From: DATLNF01 sp035536235
Lineage (GTDB): Bacteria > Actinomycetota > Actinomycetes > BP-191
Direction of reading: 5' to 3'
DNA length: 64,000 nt
Assembly: GCA_035536235.1 (NCBI GenBank)
Contig: DATLOQ010000119.1
Span: forward strand, 1-64,000
How positions within the stretch are numbered: the first letter of the stretch is position 1; each line of letters starts with the position of its first letter. Under the pieces are notes generated by a model, which saw only the letters and a list, made by a program, of their open reading frames with translations, did not search any database and was not told where the DNA came from. The position numbers were made by a program, and so were the translations under genes. Positions 48,913-57,405 of this stretch are shown here, piece by piece.

Positions 48913-50350
48913 CCACCAGCGCCGGTCCGCCGCGCTGGACGGAGACGAAGGTGCCCGGCTCGGCGCGGTCACCCGGGTTCGCCTCGGCGGACCAGACGAC
49001 CAGCAGCCGGCCGGAGCGGTCCAGCGCCACCCCGTAGTTGTCCACCGCCCGGCCGCAGGTCAGCCCCCCTTGCAGCCCCGAGGTCGGGCCACTGCCGCAC
49101 TGGCCCATCAGGGACTGCGCGGTGCCGCCGTACGCCGGCGCCGCTCCGACGGCCCGCCGGGTGACGACCGGCTTCGCCGACAGGGCACTGGTGACGACAG
49201 CGGCATGGAGGCGCCACAGGGGCGCCGCACCCCGGGCCGCCGTGCCGTGCAGCCAGGCGAAGGCGAGCCGGCCGGGGTCGCCCGCGATGACGTGGGGAAG
49301 GATGTTGCCCGCGTCCGCGAGCGGGGCCACCGTGACGGGCGCCGACCACCGCGTGAGGTCAGCGGGGGCATGGACGTACTTCAGCGCAGCAGTGAAGTCC
49401 GACGCGCTGCGTGACTCCGGGAAGGCGACGTAGGCGTTGCCCGCCGAGTCCAGGGTCAGGGGCGCGAACTGCATGCCCACGATCTGGCCAGTGCTCACCC
49501 GGTCCACCGCGAGCGACTGCCGCCAGGAGCCCACCGCGTTCGTCGCGGCGGTCGCCACCCACACCCGCGTCGGAGTGATGATGTTGATCTGCAGAGGGCC
49601 TGGTGCGACGGACGCTCCGCAACCTCCGGTCGGCCCGACGGCTGCACCGCGAGTCACGAACGCGACGTAGAGCTGGCCCGTCCTCGGGTGAACGCTGAGG
49701 CTCGACGGGTAGCCGTCACCGCACTGCAGGTCGGCGAAAGCCTGCTCGCCGGGCACCGTCACCGGCACCGGCGGCCCGAAGCTCATCCCGCCGTCCGTCG
49801 AGGTCTGCACGAAGATCCCGTGGGCGCCGAGCCCGCTTAAGAGGTTGTGCCACACCAGGTGCACTGTGGGCTTCTTGGTCATCTTGTCGACCGGGCCGAC
49901 CGCGATCCACTGGCGGTCGGTGTCAGCCAGCGTCGACAAGCCGGTCGACGGCGTCCAGCTCTCTCCGCCGTCATCGCTCCAGCTGGTGCGGAAGTTGATG
50001 CCCACCAGGTCGAGCTCGGTGGCCACCAGGCGGCCACCGGGCAGCGCCACGATGTCGACATCGATCGTCGCGGAGTCCTGGCCGGCAATCGGGCCCAGGT
50101 TGGCCCACCTGCGACCGCCGTCGCGCGAGCCGAAGACCGTGGCGTCGCCGCCGTCCGCGTTGGTGATGGCGTACGCCGTGCCGTCTGCCGCCACGGTGAT
50201 GCGCGGCTCGGTGCCGCCGGCCGCGCCGTCGAGCCGAACTGTGGAGAAGCTCAGCGCGGCAGGCACACCCGGTGCGGCGAGGGTAGGCAGCACGGCTAAG
50301 GCAGCGACCACCGGGGCGAGCGAGGCAGCGAGCCGGGTACGCCGGGTCAT
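48890..50350 (-). CDS. Secreted BNR/Asp-box propeller protein
   Basis: A 486-residue exported protein. Signal peptide MTRRTRLAASLAPVVAALAV. Asp-box type repeats include SRDGGRRWANLG, SDDGGESWTPS and STDGGMSFGPP, consistent with a beta-propeller. The Cys-rich segment QCGDGYPS to GPTGGCGAS suggests disulfides. No sorting tail, so it is freely secreted, unlike the related gene at 39425. Function unknown. Confidence 0.75.
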   Translation of the reverse strand: MTRRTRLAASLAPVVAALAVLPTLAAPGVPAALSFSTVRLDGAAGGTEPRITVAADGTAYAITNADGGDATVFGSRDGGRRWANLGPIAGQDSATIDVDIVALPGGRLVATELDLVGINFRTSWSDDGGESWTPSTGLSTLADTDRQWIAVGPVDKMTKKPTVHLVWHNLLSGLGAHGIFVQTSTDGGMSFGPPVPVTVPGEQAFADLQCGDGYPSSLSVHPRTGQLYVAFVTRGAAVGPTGGCGASVAPGPLQINIITPTRVWVATAATNAVGSWRQSLAVDRVSTGQIVGMQFAPLTLDSAGNAYVAFPESRSASDFTAALKYVHAPADLTRWSAPVTVAPLADAGNILPHVIAGDPGRLAFAWLHGTAARGAAPLWRLHAAVVTSALSAKPVVTRRAVGAAPAYGGTAQSLMGQCGSGPTSGLQGGLTCGRAVDNYGVALDRSGRLLVVWSAEANPGDRAEPGTFVSVQRGGPALVARPRRVP

Positions 50351-50397
50351 GAGCGGGACTTCGACGCGGCCTCGGGGATTCCTGTGGCTCGGACCGG

Positions 50398-50733
50398 CTA
50401 GATGCCCGGGTCGGCCAGGCGCAGCGAGTTGAGGCGGGTCTCGACGGCGTCGATCTGAGCCACCACGCTCGCCACGGACGCGGGTACGTCGACGTCGACC
50501 GCGTCGTACAGGAAGAGGTTGAGCACCTCGTTGGAGCCCACCGCCATGCCCACCGAGAGGGCGTACTCCCCCAAGGCGAACTCCCAGGTGAAGATCCCAC
50601 CGGTCTCGTCGTCGGCCACATGACAGTAGTAGGTCAGGAACCTGTTGCCCTGCAGCGAGTAGTGGCGGACGCCGCCGCGCCCCACCGACTGGAAGACGAA
50701 GCCGACCGACTCGAGGTCGTCGGTGAAGGACAC
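50398..50733 (-). CDS. Small conserved-looking protein of unknown function
   Basis: A 111-residue soluble protein. The pattern FVFQSVGRGGVRHYSLQGNR then FLTYYCHVADDETGG has alternating strands, followed by helices ending VVAQIDAVETRLNSLRLA. It resembles a YbjN-like or chaperone-like alpha/beta fold, but this is not firm. Short gaps to both neighbours on the same strand suggest possible co-transcription with the dehydrogenase gene. Confidence 0.55.
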   Translation of the reverse strand: MSFTDDLESVGFVFQSVGRGGVRHYSLQGNRFLTYYCHVADDETGGIFTWEFALGEYALSVGMAVGSNEVLNLFLYDAVDVDVPASVASVVAQIDAVETRLNSLRLADPGI

Positions 50734-50761
50734 GCCGGTGCTCCGTCCGTGGCTCTCGGGG

Positions 50762-51787
50762 TCAGGCCGGGCCCCGTCGTCGTACCAGGGGCTCGATGTC
50801 GTTTACCACATCCTGCACCGGCTCGCCGTGGACCGCGCGGCGGAGGTTGGCGGTGACCTGGCTCAGGATCCGAAGTCGGCTCTGCACGGTCCCCCCGGCG
50901 ATGTGCGGCGAGAGGAAGACCTTCTCGTGCGAGCGGATCGGGTCGTCGACAGCAGGCGGCTCGACGTCGTACACGTCGAGAGCCGCGGCGGCGAGGTGCC
51001 CGTCGTCGAGCAGGCGGAGCAGCGCTGCCTCGTCCACGAGGCCACCCCGGGCCGCGTTGACCAGGACGGCTCCCCGAGGGAGCAGCGCGAGGCGCTCGGC
51101 GCCGAGGAGGCCGACCGTCTCCGGGGCACGGGCGACCACCACGACGAGGACGTCACTGGACCGCACCAGGTCGTCGAGGTCACGGTAGGTCGCTCCCGCC
51201 GTCTCGCCATCGGGGCGACGGCGCCGCGACCAGTAGCTCACCGGGCAGTCCATCGCCGCGAAGCGCTTCGCGCAGGCCAGCCCGATCGCCCCGAAGCCGA
51301 TGATGCCGACCCGCTTGCCGGCCAGGTCGACACACCCGCGCTCGACCATCTCGAGCTGGGGCCAGCCGCCGGCGCGCACCTGCCCATCAGCCCAGACCGC
51401 GCTGCGCAGCGCACCGAGCGCGCCCAGCAGGCACCACTCCGCCACGGCGACGGCGTTGGCGCCGGCGACGTTCGCCACCGGGATGCCGGCGGCGGCGCAC
51501 GCCTCCAGATCGATGTGCTCGACGCCGACCGAGCTCTGCTGGATGAAGGCGATCCGCTGACCAGCCGCTAGCACGGACGCGTCGATGCGCATCGTCCCGG
51601 TGAAGTCGCCGAGCACCAGGTCGGCATCAGCGACTGCGGCCCGTACGCCGTCGGGCGTCCGCGGCTCGGCCACGACGATCTCCACGGGCAGGTCGGGCAC
51701 GAACCCGCGCACCGCCGCCTCGGGCAGCGGTGTCAGCGACGCCATCCGCCACGGTCGATCCCCCGGCCCGTACGTCGCCTCCGCCAT
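50762..51787 (-). CDS. NAD-dependent D-2-hydroxyacid dehydrogenase
   Basis: A 341-residue enzyme of the D-isomer 2-hydroxyacid dehydrogenase family (SerA-like). The NAD-binding motif is KRVGIIGFGAIGLACAKRF, the catalytic Arg is in LVNAARGGLVDEAAL, the Glu in LDVYDVEPP and the His in FLSPHIAGGTVQSR. FIQQSSVGVEHIDLEAC is the substrate-side loop. ATG 51787 is chosen. Substrate unknown; 3-phosphoglycerate is possible but the ACT regulatory domain is absent. Confidence 0.85.
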   Translation of the reverse strand: MAEATYGPGDRPWRMASLTPLPEAAVRGFVPDLPVEIVVAEPRTPDGVRAAVADADLVLGDFTGTMRIDASVLAAGQRIAFIQQSSVGVEHIDLEACAAAGIPVANVAGANAVAVAEWCLLGALGALRSAVWADGQVRAGGWPQLEMVERGCVDLAGKRVGIIGFGAIGLACAKRFAAMDCPVSYWSRRRRPDGETAGATYRDLDDLVRSSDVLVVVVARAPETVGLLGAERLALLPRGAVLVNAARGGLVDEAALLRLLDDGHLAAAALDVYDVEPPAVDDPIRSHEKVFLSPHIAGGTVQSRLRILSQVTANLRRAVHGEPVQDVVNDIEPLVRRRGPA

Positions 51788-51810
51788 CCCCTGATGCTCC
51801 CACCCCCGCG

Positions 51811-51879
51811 ACAATTGCCCGGTTAACCGGCCGAGTGGACCCCCTGACAGCGCCGATCAGGTCCAATTGCCCGGTCAAG
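51811..51879 (-). repeat. 69-bp dispersed element, copy 2
   Basis: Minus-strand copy of the element at 533-601, same length and without gaps. It carries the pair TTGACCGGGCAATTG and TTAACCGGGCAATTG and the core CAGGGGGTCCACT. It lies 24 bp upstream of the dehydrogenase start, in the 291-bp divergent region before the LysM gene, which holds no gene. Confidence 0.75.
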
Positions 51880-51965
51880 GTCGGCGCGGGGAAGCTGAGC
51901 AGCCGTCCACCCGGCGAGCGGAAGCGCACCGTGAACACAGTCTCAGGGTTCACTAGAGGCTGATC

Positions 51966-51994
51966 TTGTCACTCGAGCAACACCGTTCTACCGT
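51966..51994 (+). promoter_or_regulatory. Candidate promoter of the LysM/SLT gene
   Basis: TTGTCA (51966-51971), a 17-bp spacer and TACCGT (51989-51994), reading toward the gene at 52079. The -10 match is only fair. No cyclic-di-AMP riboswitch was recognised in the 80-bp leader. Confidence 0.45.
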
Positions 51995-52078
51995 GCCCGG
52001 ACGCGGTTGGGGAAGGCCGCACGCCCTGCCCGCGCACGGCCCGCCGTACGGCGATCGTGCCCTGCATGTGAGGCCTTG

Positions 52079-52987
52079 ATGACCCGCTTCGCCTTCCCCA
52101 CCCAGCTGCCGCGCTCCCTCGCGTTGCTCTCGGCGACGGTCGCGCTCGGCGTCGTGGCCACTGCGGCGGCACCGGGCGTCATCCGCATCCAGCGGGGGGA
52201 CACGCTCTCCGCGCTCGCCCGCAAGCACGGCACCTCGGTGGCGGCCCTGCGCGAGCTGAACAAGCTCGGCGGCAACAACCTCATCATCGCGGGACGGACC
52301 CTGCGCATCGCCAGGGTGCCTGTCGTCCGCGCGACGAAGCCAGCGGCGACCCGAGCGCGCTGGGTCGAGGTCGTCCACACCGTCGTCCGCGGTGACACGC
52401 TGAGCGGCGTCGCTCAGCGCTACGGCCAGACCCCGGCCGGGATCGCGCGGCGCAACAGCCTGCCGCGAAGCAAGGTCATCCGGCTCGGCCAGCGGCTCGT
52501 GGTCGGCTCCCGCCGCGTCGCGCCGCCCGCGAGGGCCATCAACGCTCGCAAAGCGTCCGCCGTACGGCGAGGGGTGCCGCCCGCGATCCCGAGGGATCGG
52601 GTCCGCTCCCTCGTCCTCGCACAGGCGCGCAAGCACAAGGTCGACCCCCACCTTGCCCTCGCGCTGGCCTGGCAGGAATCCGGGCTGCAGCAAGACGTCG
52701 TGTCCAGTGTCGGCGCGCTCGGGGTGATGCAGGTGATGCCGACGACCGGCGAGTGGGTGAGCCGCTATTTGGCGAAGCGCCCGCTGGACCTCTACGACGT
52801 CGAGGACAACGTCGAGGCGGGCGTCCGCTACCTCGCTCAGCTCCTGAAGGTCGCCAAGACGAAGGACCTGGCTCTCGCCGGCTACTACCAGGGGCTGCAC
52901 TCGGTGGCCAAGCGCGGCATGTACGACGACACGAAGCGCTACGTCACGAACATCACCGCCATCCGGCGCCGCCTCGCCAAGAGGTAG
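52079..52987 (+). CDS. Secreted LysM-domain lytic transglycosylase
   Basis: A 302-residue exported protein. A hydrophobic leader (LALLSATVALGVVATAAA) is followed by two LysM modules, about 34-78 (IRIQRGDTLSALARKHG) and 97-145 (VVRGDTLSGVAQRYG), that bind peptidoglycan. An SLT-type transglycosylase domain at about 170-300 follows. The catalytic Glu is in LALALAWQESGLQQDVVS and GALGVMQVMP is the family partner motif. It would cut glycan strands during growth. The PASTA kinase gene follows after 25 bp. Confidence 0.88.
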   Translation: MTRFAFPTQLPRSLALLSATVALGVVATAAAPGVIRIQRGDTLSALARKHGTSVAALRELNKLGGNNLIIAGRTLRIARVPVVRATKPAATRARWVEVVHTVVRGDTLSGVAQRYGQTPAGIARRNSLPRSKVIRLGQRLVVGSRRVAPPARAINARKASAVRRGVPPAIPRDRVRSLVLAQARKHKVDPHLALALAWQESGLQQDVVSSVGALGVMQVMPTTGEWVSRYLAKRPLDLYDVEDNVEAGVRYLAQLLKVAKTKDLALAGYYQGLHSVAKRGMYDDTKRYVTNITAIRRRLAKR

Positions 52988-53012
52988 CGGATCCAGACGT
53001 AGACTGGCCTCC

Positions 53013-54884
53013 GTGGATACGACGACTGCTGACCCGCTCGTAGGGCAGCTGATCGACGGCCGATACCGCGTCGACGCCCGGGTGGCTCGGGGCGGGATGG
53101 CCACGGTCTACCGGGCGTTCGACACCCGACTGGACCGCATCGTGGCCCTCAAGGTGATGCACGACTCGCTGGCGCAGGACGACGCCTTCGTCGAGCGGTT
53201 CAAGCGGGAAGCCAAGAGCGCCGCCCGACTCCAGCACCCCAATGTCGTCGCGATCTTCGACCAGGGCGAGGACGCCGGTCGGGTCTACCTCGTCATGGAG
53301 CTGGTGAGCGGCCGCACCCTGCGCTCGGTGCTGCGGGAGCAGGGGCGCCTCGACGTCGGCCAGGCGCTCGGCGTCGCGGAGGGCCTGCTCACTGCTTTGG
53401 CGGCCGCCCACGACGCCGGCATCGTCCATCGCGACGTCAAGCCCGAGAACGTCCTCGTCACCGAGTCCGGCCAGGTCAAGGTGGCCGACTTCGGGCTGGC
53501 CCGGGCCATCGAGTCCACCCACCACACCGTCGCGGACGGCACCCTCATCGGCACGGTGGCCTACCTCGCGCCGGAGCAGGTGCTCACCGGCGCTGCTGAC
53601 GCGCGCACCGACATCTACTCGGCCGGGATCGTCCTCTACGAGATGCTGACCGGCGCTGTGCCCTTCACGGGCGACATCCCGATCAACGTCGCCTACCAGC
53701 ACGTCAACGACGACGTGCCCCCGCCCTCGGCGACCGAGCGCACCCTGCCGGCAATGATCGACGCACTCGTCGTCGACGCGACCCGCCGACCCCCCGAGCA
53801 GCGCTACCCGGACGTGCAGACGATGCTGGCCGCCGTACGGCGGGCCAACGCGATGGCGGGCGCCGACACCAGCCACTACACGTCGGTGGTCTCGCTGGCC
53901 GACGCGCCGACGACGGTGCTGTCGCTGGGTCGCGCGCCCGCCGGGGCCCCGCCCCGCGACGCTGGCTCCCCGGCTCCGAAGGTGCGCCGGCGTCGACGTG
54001 CTCCCCTGGTGCTCGCGATCCTCGCCGGTCTCATCCTGGGCACCGCAGGCGCGGTGGGGTGGTGGTTCGGCTCCGGCCGCTACGAGGACGCGCCGACGTT
54101 CGAGCGGCTGACCCAGGAGGCCGCGCAGGCCCGGGCGGCCGAGCTCGACGTGGACATCGAGATCAAAGAGCCGTCGCCCTTCGACGAGGTGGTGCCCCGC
54201 GGCACGGTCATCGACCAGGACCCGGAGCCGGGTGCGCGCTTCCGGCGCGGCACTGCGATCACCCTGACGATCTCGCGCGGGCCCGACCGCGTCGCGATCC
54301 CTGACGTCCGGGGCAAGACCGAAGCGCAGGCGCGCGCCCTCCTCGTCGCGCAGCGCCTCGACGTCGTTCTCGCACCGCTGGAGTTCCACCGCGAGGTCCC
54401 GGCGGGCACCGTCATCGACCAGAACCCGGGTCCTAGGGCAATCAAGGACGTCAAGCCCAGCACTGCCGTCACCCTCATCGTGAGCAAGGGACCCGAGCCG
54501 GCCACCGTCCCGGCGGTGGAAGGCCGCACGCGCGCTGACGCGGAGAAGCTGCTGTCCGAGGCCGGTCTGGTGGCCAAGGTGGTCGAGACGTTCGACGACA
54601 AGGTCCCGGCCGGCATCGTGATCCGCCAGGACCGTGCAGGCGGCTCGACCGCCGCTCGGGGGGACACGGTGACCCTCACCGTGTCCAAGGGGCCCGAGCT
54701 GGTGACTGTGCCCGACGTCGAGGGCCGTCGGCGCGAGGAGGCGCAGACGCTGCTGCAGGCCGCGGGCTTCCGCGTGCGGTTCGTCGAGTTCCCCGGTCGG
54801 CGCGGCAAGACCGTGATCGATCAGAACCCCGCCGGTGGCGAGCGGCGCCGGCGCGGCACCGTCGTGACCTGCTTCCTGTTCTGA
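53013..54884 (+). CDS. PASTA-domain Ser/Thr protein kinase (PknB/PknL type)
   Basis: A 623-residue membrane kinase. Kinase domain about 12-275: G-loop VARGGMATVYRA, Lys in VALKVMHD, catalytic IVHRDVKPENVL, and VADFGLARAIE. A juxtamembrane linker, one TM helix (PLVLAILAGLILGTAGAVGW, about 330) and four PASTA repeats at about 355-620 follow. The PASTA repeats bind muropeptides outside the cell. Downstream of a transglycosylase gene, matching a cell-wall sensor. In mycobacteria PknL is next to Rv2175c; here the Rv2175c homologue is 7 kb away in the thi operon. Confidence 0.93.
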   Translation: MDTTTADPLVGQLIDGRYRVDARVARGGMATVYRAFDTRLDRIVALKVMHDSLAQDDAFVERFKREAKSAARLQHPNVVAIFDQGEDAGRVYLVMELVSGRTLRSVLREQGRLDVGQALGVAEGLLTALAAAHDAGIVHRDVKPENVLVTESGQVKVADFGLARAIESTHHTVADGTLIGTVAYLAPEQVLTGAADARTDIYSAGIVLYEMLTGAVPFTGDIPINVAYQHVNDDVPPPSATERTLPAMIDALVVDATRRPPEQRYPDVQTMLAAVRRANAMAGADTSHYTSVVSLADAPTTVLSLGRAPAGAPPRDAGSPAPKVRRRRRAPLVLAILAGLILGTAGAVGWWFGSGRYEDAPTFERLTQEAAQARAAELDVDIEIKEPSPFDEVVPRGTVIDQDPEPGARFRRGTAITLTISRGPDRVAIPDVRGKTEAQARALLVAQRLDVVLAPLEFHREVPAGTVIDQNPGPRAIKDVKPSTAVTLIVSKGPEPATVPAVEGRTRADAEKLLSEAGLVAKVVETFDDKVPAGIVIRQDRAGGSTAARGDTVTLTVSKGPELVTVPDVEGRRREEAQTLLQAAGFRVRFVEFPGRRGKTVIDQNPAGGERRRRGTVVTCFLF

Positions 54885-54912
54885 CCAGTCGACGACTCTG
54901 CCACCCCGCCTG

Positions 54913-55788
54913 ATGGCTCCTCGCAAGACCTCGCTGATCGGCGTGCACGTCCCGGTGGCCGGCGGCCTGGCCCGCAGCGGTCTGAGCTACGCCCGCGAGG
55001 TAGGCGCCGAAGCGGTGCAGGTCTTCGTCTCCAACCCCCGGGGGTGGGCGCAGTCCGGTGGTGACGCAGCTCAGGATGCAGCGTTCGTCGCCGGCTGTCG
55101 GTCCGCCGCACTGCCGGTCTTCGTCCACGCGCCGTACCTCGTCAACCTCGGCTCGCCGACGCCGGCCACGGTGGTGAAGTCGGTCGACGCGCTGCGGCAT
55201 TCGGTCCGCCGTGGTCGCGTGCTGGGCGCCCGGGGGGTCGTGGTGCACGCCGGTTCCGAAGTTCTGGGCCACTCTTACGACGCGGCGATCCGGCAGGTCC
55301 GCGAGCACCTGCTCCCCCTGCTCGACGAGCTCGACGACGACGACCCCGATGTGCTGATCGAGATGACCGCCGGTGCCGCGGGTTCGCTCGCCGCAAGCCC
55401 GGAGCGCCTCGGCGCCTACCTCGACGCGCTGGACCGGCACCCTCGGGTCGGCGTCTGCGTCGACACCTGCCACGCCATGGCCGCGGGCCACGACCTCGCT
55501 GCGCCTGGTGGCCTCCGGCGGTTCCTCGCCGCGATACACCGGATCGTCGGCCGCGGGCGGATCCGGCTGGTGCACGCCAACGACTCCAAGGACCCGGTCG
55601 GCTCCGCCCGCGACCGCCACGAGCGGATCGGGGCGGGCTCGATCGGCAGCGAGGCGTTCCGGGAGCTCTTCGTCCACCCGGCCACGCGTGGCGTGGCGCT
55701 GGTGATGGAGACCCCGGGCAGCGTCGACGAGCACCGCACCGACGTCGATTTGCTCAAGCGGTTTCGACACGAGGCGCTCGCCCGATGA
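54913..55788 (+). CDS. nfo: Endonuclease IV / deoxyribonuclease IV family (Nfo)
   Basis: A 291-residue TIM barrel that cuts DNA at abasic sites. Metal-binding segments are FVHAPYLVNL, VVVHAGSEVL, IEMTAG, VCVDTCHAMAAGHDL, HANDSKDPVGS and LVMETPG, all with the expected His, Glu and Asp. It opens IGVHVPVAGGLARS. Stop overlaps the following transporter start by 4 bp (ATGA). Confidence 0.9.
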   Translation: MAPRKTSLIGVHVPVAGGLARSGLSYAREVGAEAVQVFVSNPRGWAQSGGDAAQDAAFVAGCRSAALPVFVHAPYLVNLGSPTPATVVKSVDALRHSVRRGRVLGARGVVVHAGSEVLGHSYDAAIRQVREHLLPLLDELDDDDPDVLIEMTAGAAGSLAASPERLGAYLDALDRHPRVGVCVDTCHAMAAGHDLAAPGGLRRFLAAIHRIVGRGRIRLVHANDSKDPVGSARDRHERIGAGSIGSEAFRELFVHPATRGVALVMETPGSVDEHRTDVDLLKRFRHEALAR

Positions 55789-56684
55789 GCAAGGTCCAAC
55801 GACGCAGCCCGTCCACCGGCGCGGTGATTGCTGCCCTTGTCGCGGTCACCGCCATCTGGGGTTCGACGTTCGTAGTCGTGAAGGACGCGATCGGGCGCAT
55901 GCCGGTCATGGACTTCCTGGCCTGGCGATTCGCGCTGGCCACCCTGGCCATGCTCATCCTTCGCCCGCGCTCACTCTCGCGGCTGTCCCCCACCGGGCGT
56001 CGGCACGGAGTGCTGCTCGGCCTGGCACTGGGCACCGGCTACATCTTCCAGACCATCGGCCTGCGTACGGCGGACGCCGCGGTGTCCGGCTTCATCACCG
56101 GGATGTTCGTGGTCTTCACGCCACTCGTCGCTGCCGTGCTGCTACGCCGCTGGCCCAGCAGGGACGCCTGGGCCGCAGTGCTGTTGGCCACCGTCGGCCT
56201 GGCGCTGCTCTCGCTCCAGGGCTTCCACATCGGCACCGGTGAGGCGTTGACCTTGATCTGCGCCGTAGCCTTCGCGCTGCACATCGTCGGGCTCGGCGAG
56301 TGGTCGTCGTCGTACGACGCCTACGCCTTGGCGGTGGTGCAGCTCGGAGTCGTCGCCATCGGCTGCGCGATCGGTGCGCTGGCGGGTGGGCTGGTGGCGC
56401 CGCCCGATGCGGAGGTCTGGGGTGCGCTCGCTCTCACCGCACTGCTCGCCACCGCAGTGGCCTTCGTCGTGCAGACCTGGGCCCAAGCGCACCTCGCCCC
56501 CACCCGGGCCGCGGTCATCATGACGATGGAGCCGGTCTTCGCCGGGGTGTTTGCCGCCGCTGCCGGCGAAGCCTTCGGCGTGCGAAAGCTGGTCGGCTCC
56601 GCGCTCATCCTGCTCGCCATGCTCGCCGTCGAGCTGGGCCCGCGCCGCGGCGCCGAAGGCGATGTCGCCCGCCTCGAGACCTGA
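55785..56684 (+). CDS. EamA/DMT-superfamily transporter
   Basis: A 299-residue membrane protein with ten helices in two EamA halves (VTAIWGSTFVVVKDAIG; TMEPVFAGVFAAAAGE). Substrate unknown. Start coupled to the endonuclease IV stop. Confidence 0.85.
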   Translation: MSKVQRRSPSTGAVIAALVAVTAIWGSTFVVVKDAIGRMPVMDFLAWRFALATLAMLILRPRSLSRLSPTGRRHGVLLGLALGTGYIFQTIGLRTADAAVSGFITGMFVVFTPLVAAVLLRRWPSRDAWAAVLLATVGLALLSLQGFHIGTGEALTLICAVAFALHIVGLGEWSSSYDAYALAVVQLGVVAIGCAIGALAGGLVAPPDAEVWGALALTALLATAVAFVVQTWAQAHLAPTRAAVIMTMEPVFAGVFAAAAGEAFGVRKLVGSALILLAMLAVELGPRRGAEGDVARLET

Positions 56685-56709
56685 GCGCGCTGCTACTCCA
56701 GAGCTCTGC

Positions 56710-57324
56710 CTACTCAGGGCCTTCCCCGGGAAGCTCCTGATAGGAGTAACGGTGCTCCAGCCAGGGATCGGCGACGTTGTGGTAGCCGCGCTCCTCCCAG
56801 AAGCCGCGTCGGTCGCGGGTCAGGTACTCCACGCCGCGCACCCACTTGGGCCCCTTCCAGGCGTAGAGGTGCGGCACGATCAACCGGAGCGGGTAGCCGT
56901 GCTCCACGCTGAGCGGCTCGCCGTTGCGGTGCGTCGCGAAGAGCGCCTGGGCGTCGGCGAAGTCGGCGAGCCTCATGTTGGCGCCGTACCCGTACTCCGC
57001 CCACACCATGACGTGGGTCGCCCCCGGCGCCGGCGGCGCGAGGCGCAGCACTTCCGAGGTCGCGACCCCGGTCCAGTCGTTGTCGAGCACAGAGAACTTC
57101 GTCACGCAGTGGAAGTCGGCGTGCACATCAGTGCGGGGCAGTGCCCCGAAGTCTTCCCAGCCGAGCGACTTCTCCGCTGCCGTCGCGCCGAAGATCCTGA
57201 AGTCCCACTTCTCCGGGTCGAACTTCGGCACCGGCCCGTAGTGCAGCACCGGCCACCCGCGCGGGATGTACTGGCCCGGCGGCAACCGCGTGTCTGCCAC
57301 TGATCCCCGTCGTTCCGGTGTCAT
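56710..57324 (-). CDS. Sulfite oxidase-like molybdopterin oxidoreductase
   Basis: A 204-residue protein of the oxidoreductase molybdopterin-binding (SUOX/MsrP) family without signal peptide. The molybdenum ligand Cys is in DFHCVTKFSVLD; MVWAEYGYGANMRLADF and YPLRLIVPHLYAWKGPKWV are the domain signature, and FWEERGYH the end. No heme domain is present. Reaction unknown. The start is uncertain (ATG 57324 or GTG 57300) because the region upstream carries a short direct duplication. Confidence 0.85.
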   Translation of the reverse strand: MTPERRGSVADTRLPPGQYIPRGWPVLHYGPVPKFDPEKWDFRIFGATAAEKSLGWEDFGALPRTDVHADFHCVTKFSVLDNDWTGVATSEVLRLAPPAPGATHVMVWAEYGYGANMRLADFADAQALFATHRNGEPLSVEHGYPLRLIVPHLYAWKGPKWVRGVEYLTRDRRGFWEERGYHNVADPWLEHRYSYQELPGEGPE

Positions 57325-57405
57325 CACTCGCGTCGCTCCGGTGTCATCAACCGCCTGCTCGAGTAGCCCTGCGCTCTGATCCTCGCACTAGTGGAGAATC
57401 GGCCC

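Noticed and set aside
51880..52078. Possible cyclic-di-AMP riboswitch ahead of the LysM/SLT gene
   Set aside because: Such switches precede cell-wall hydrolase genes in actinobacteria, but none of the conserved core blocks is present in the leader.
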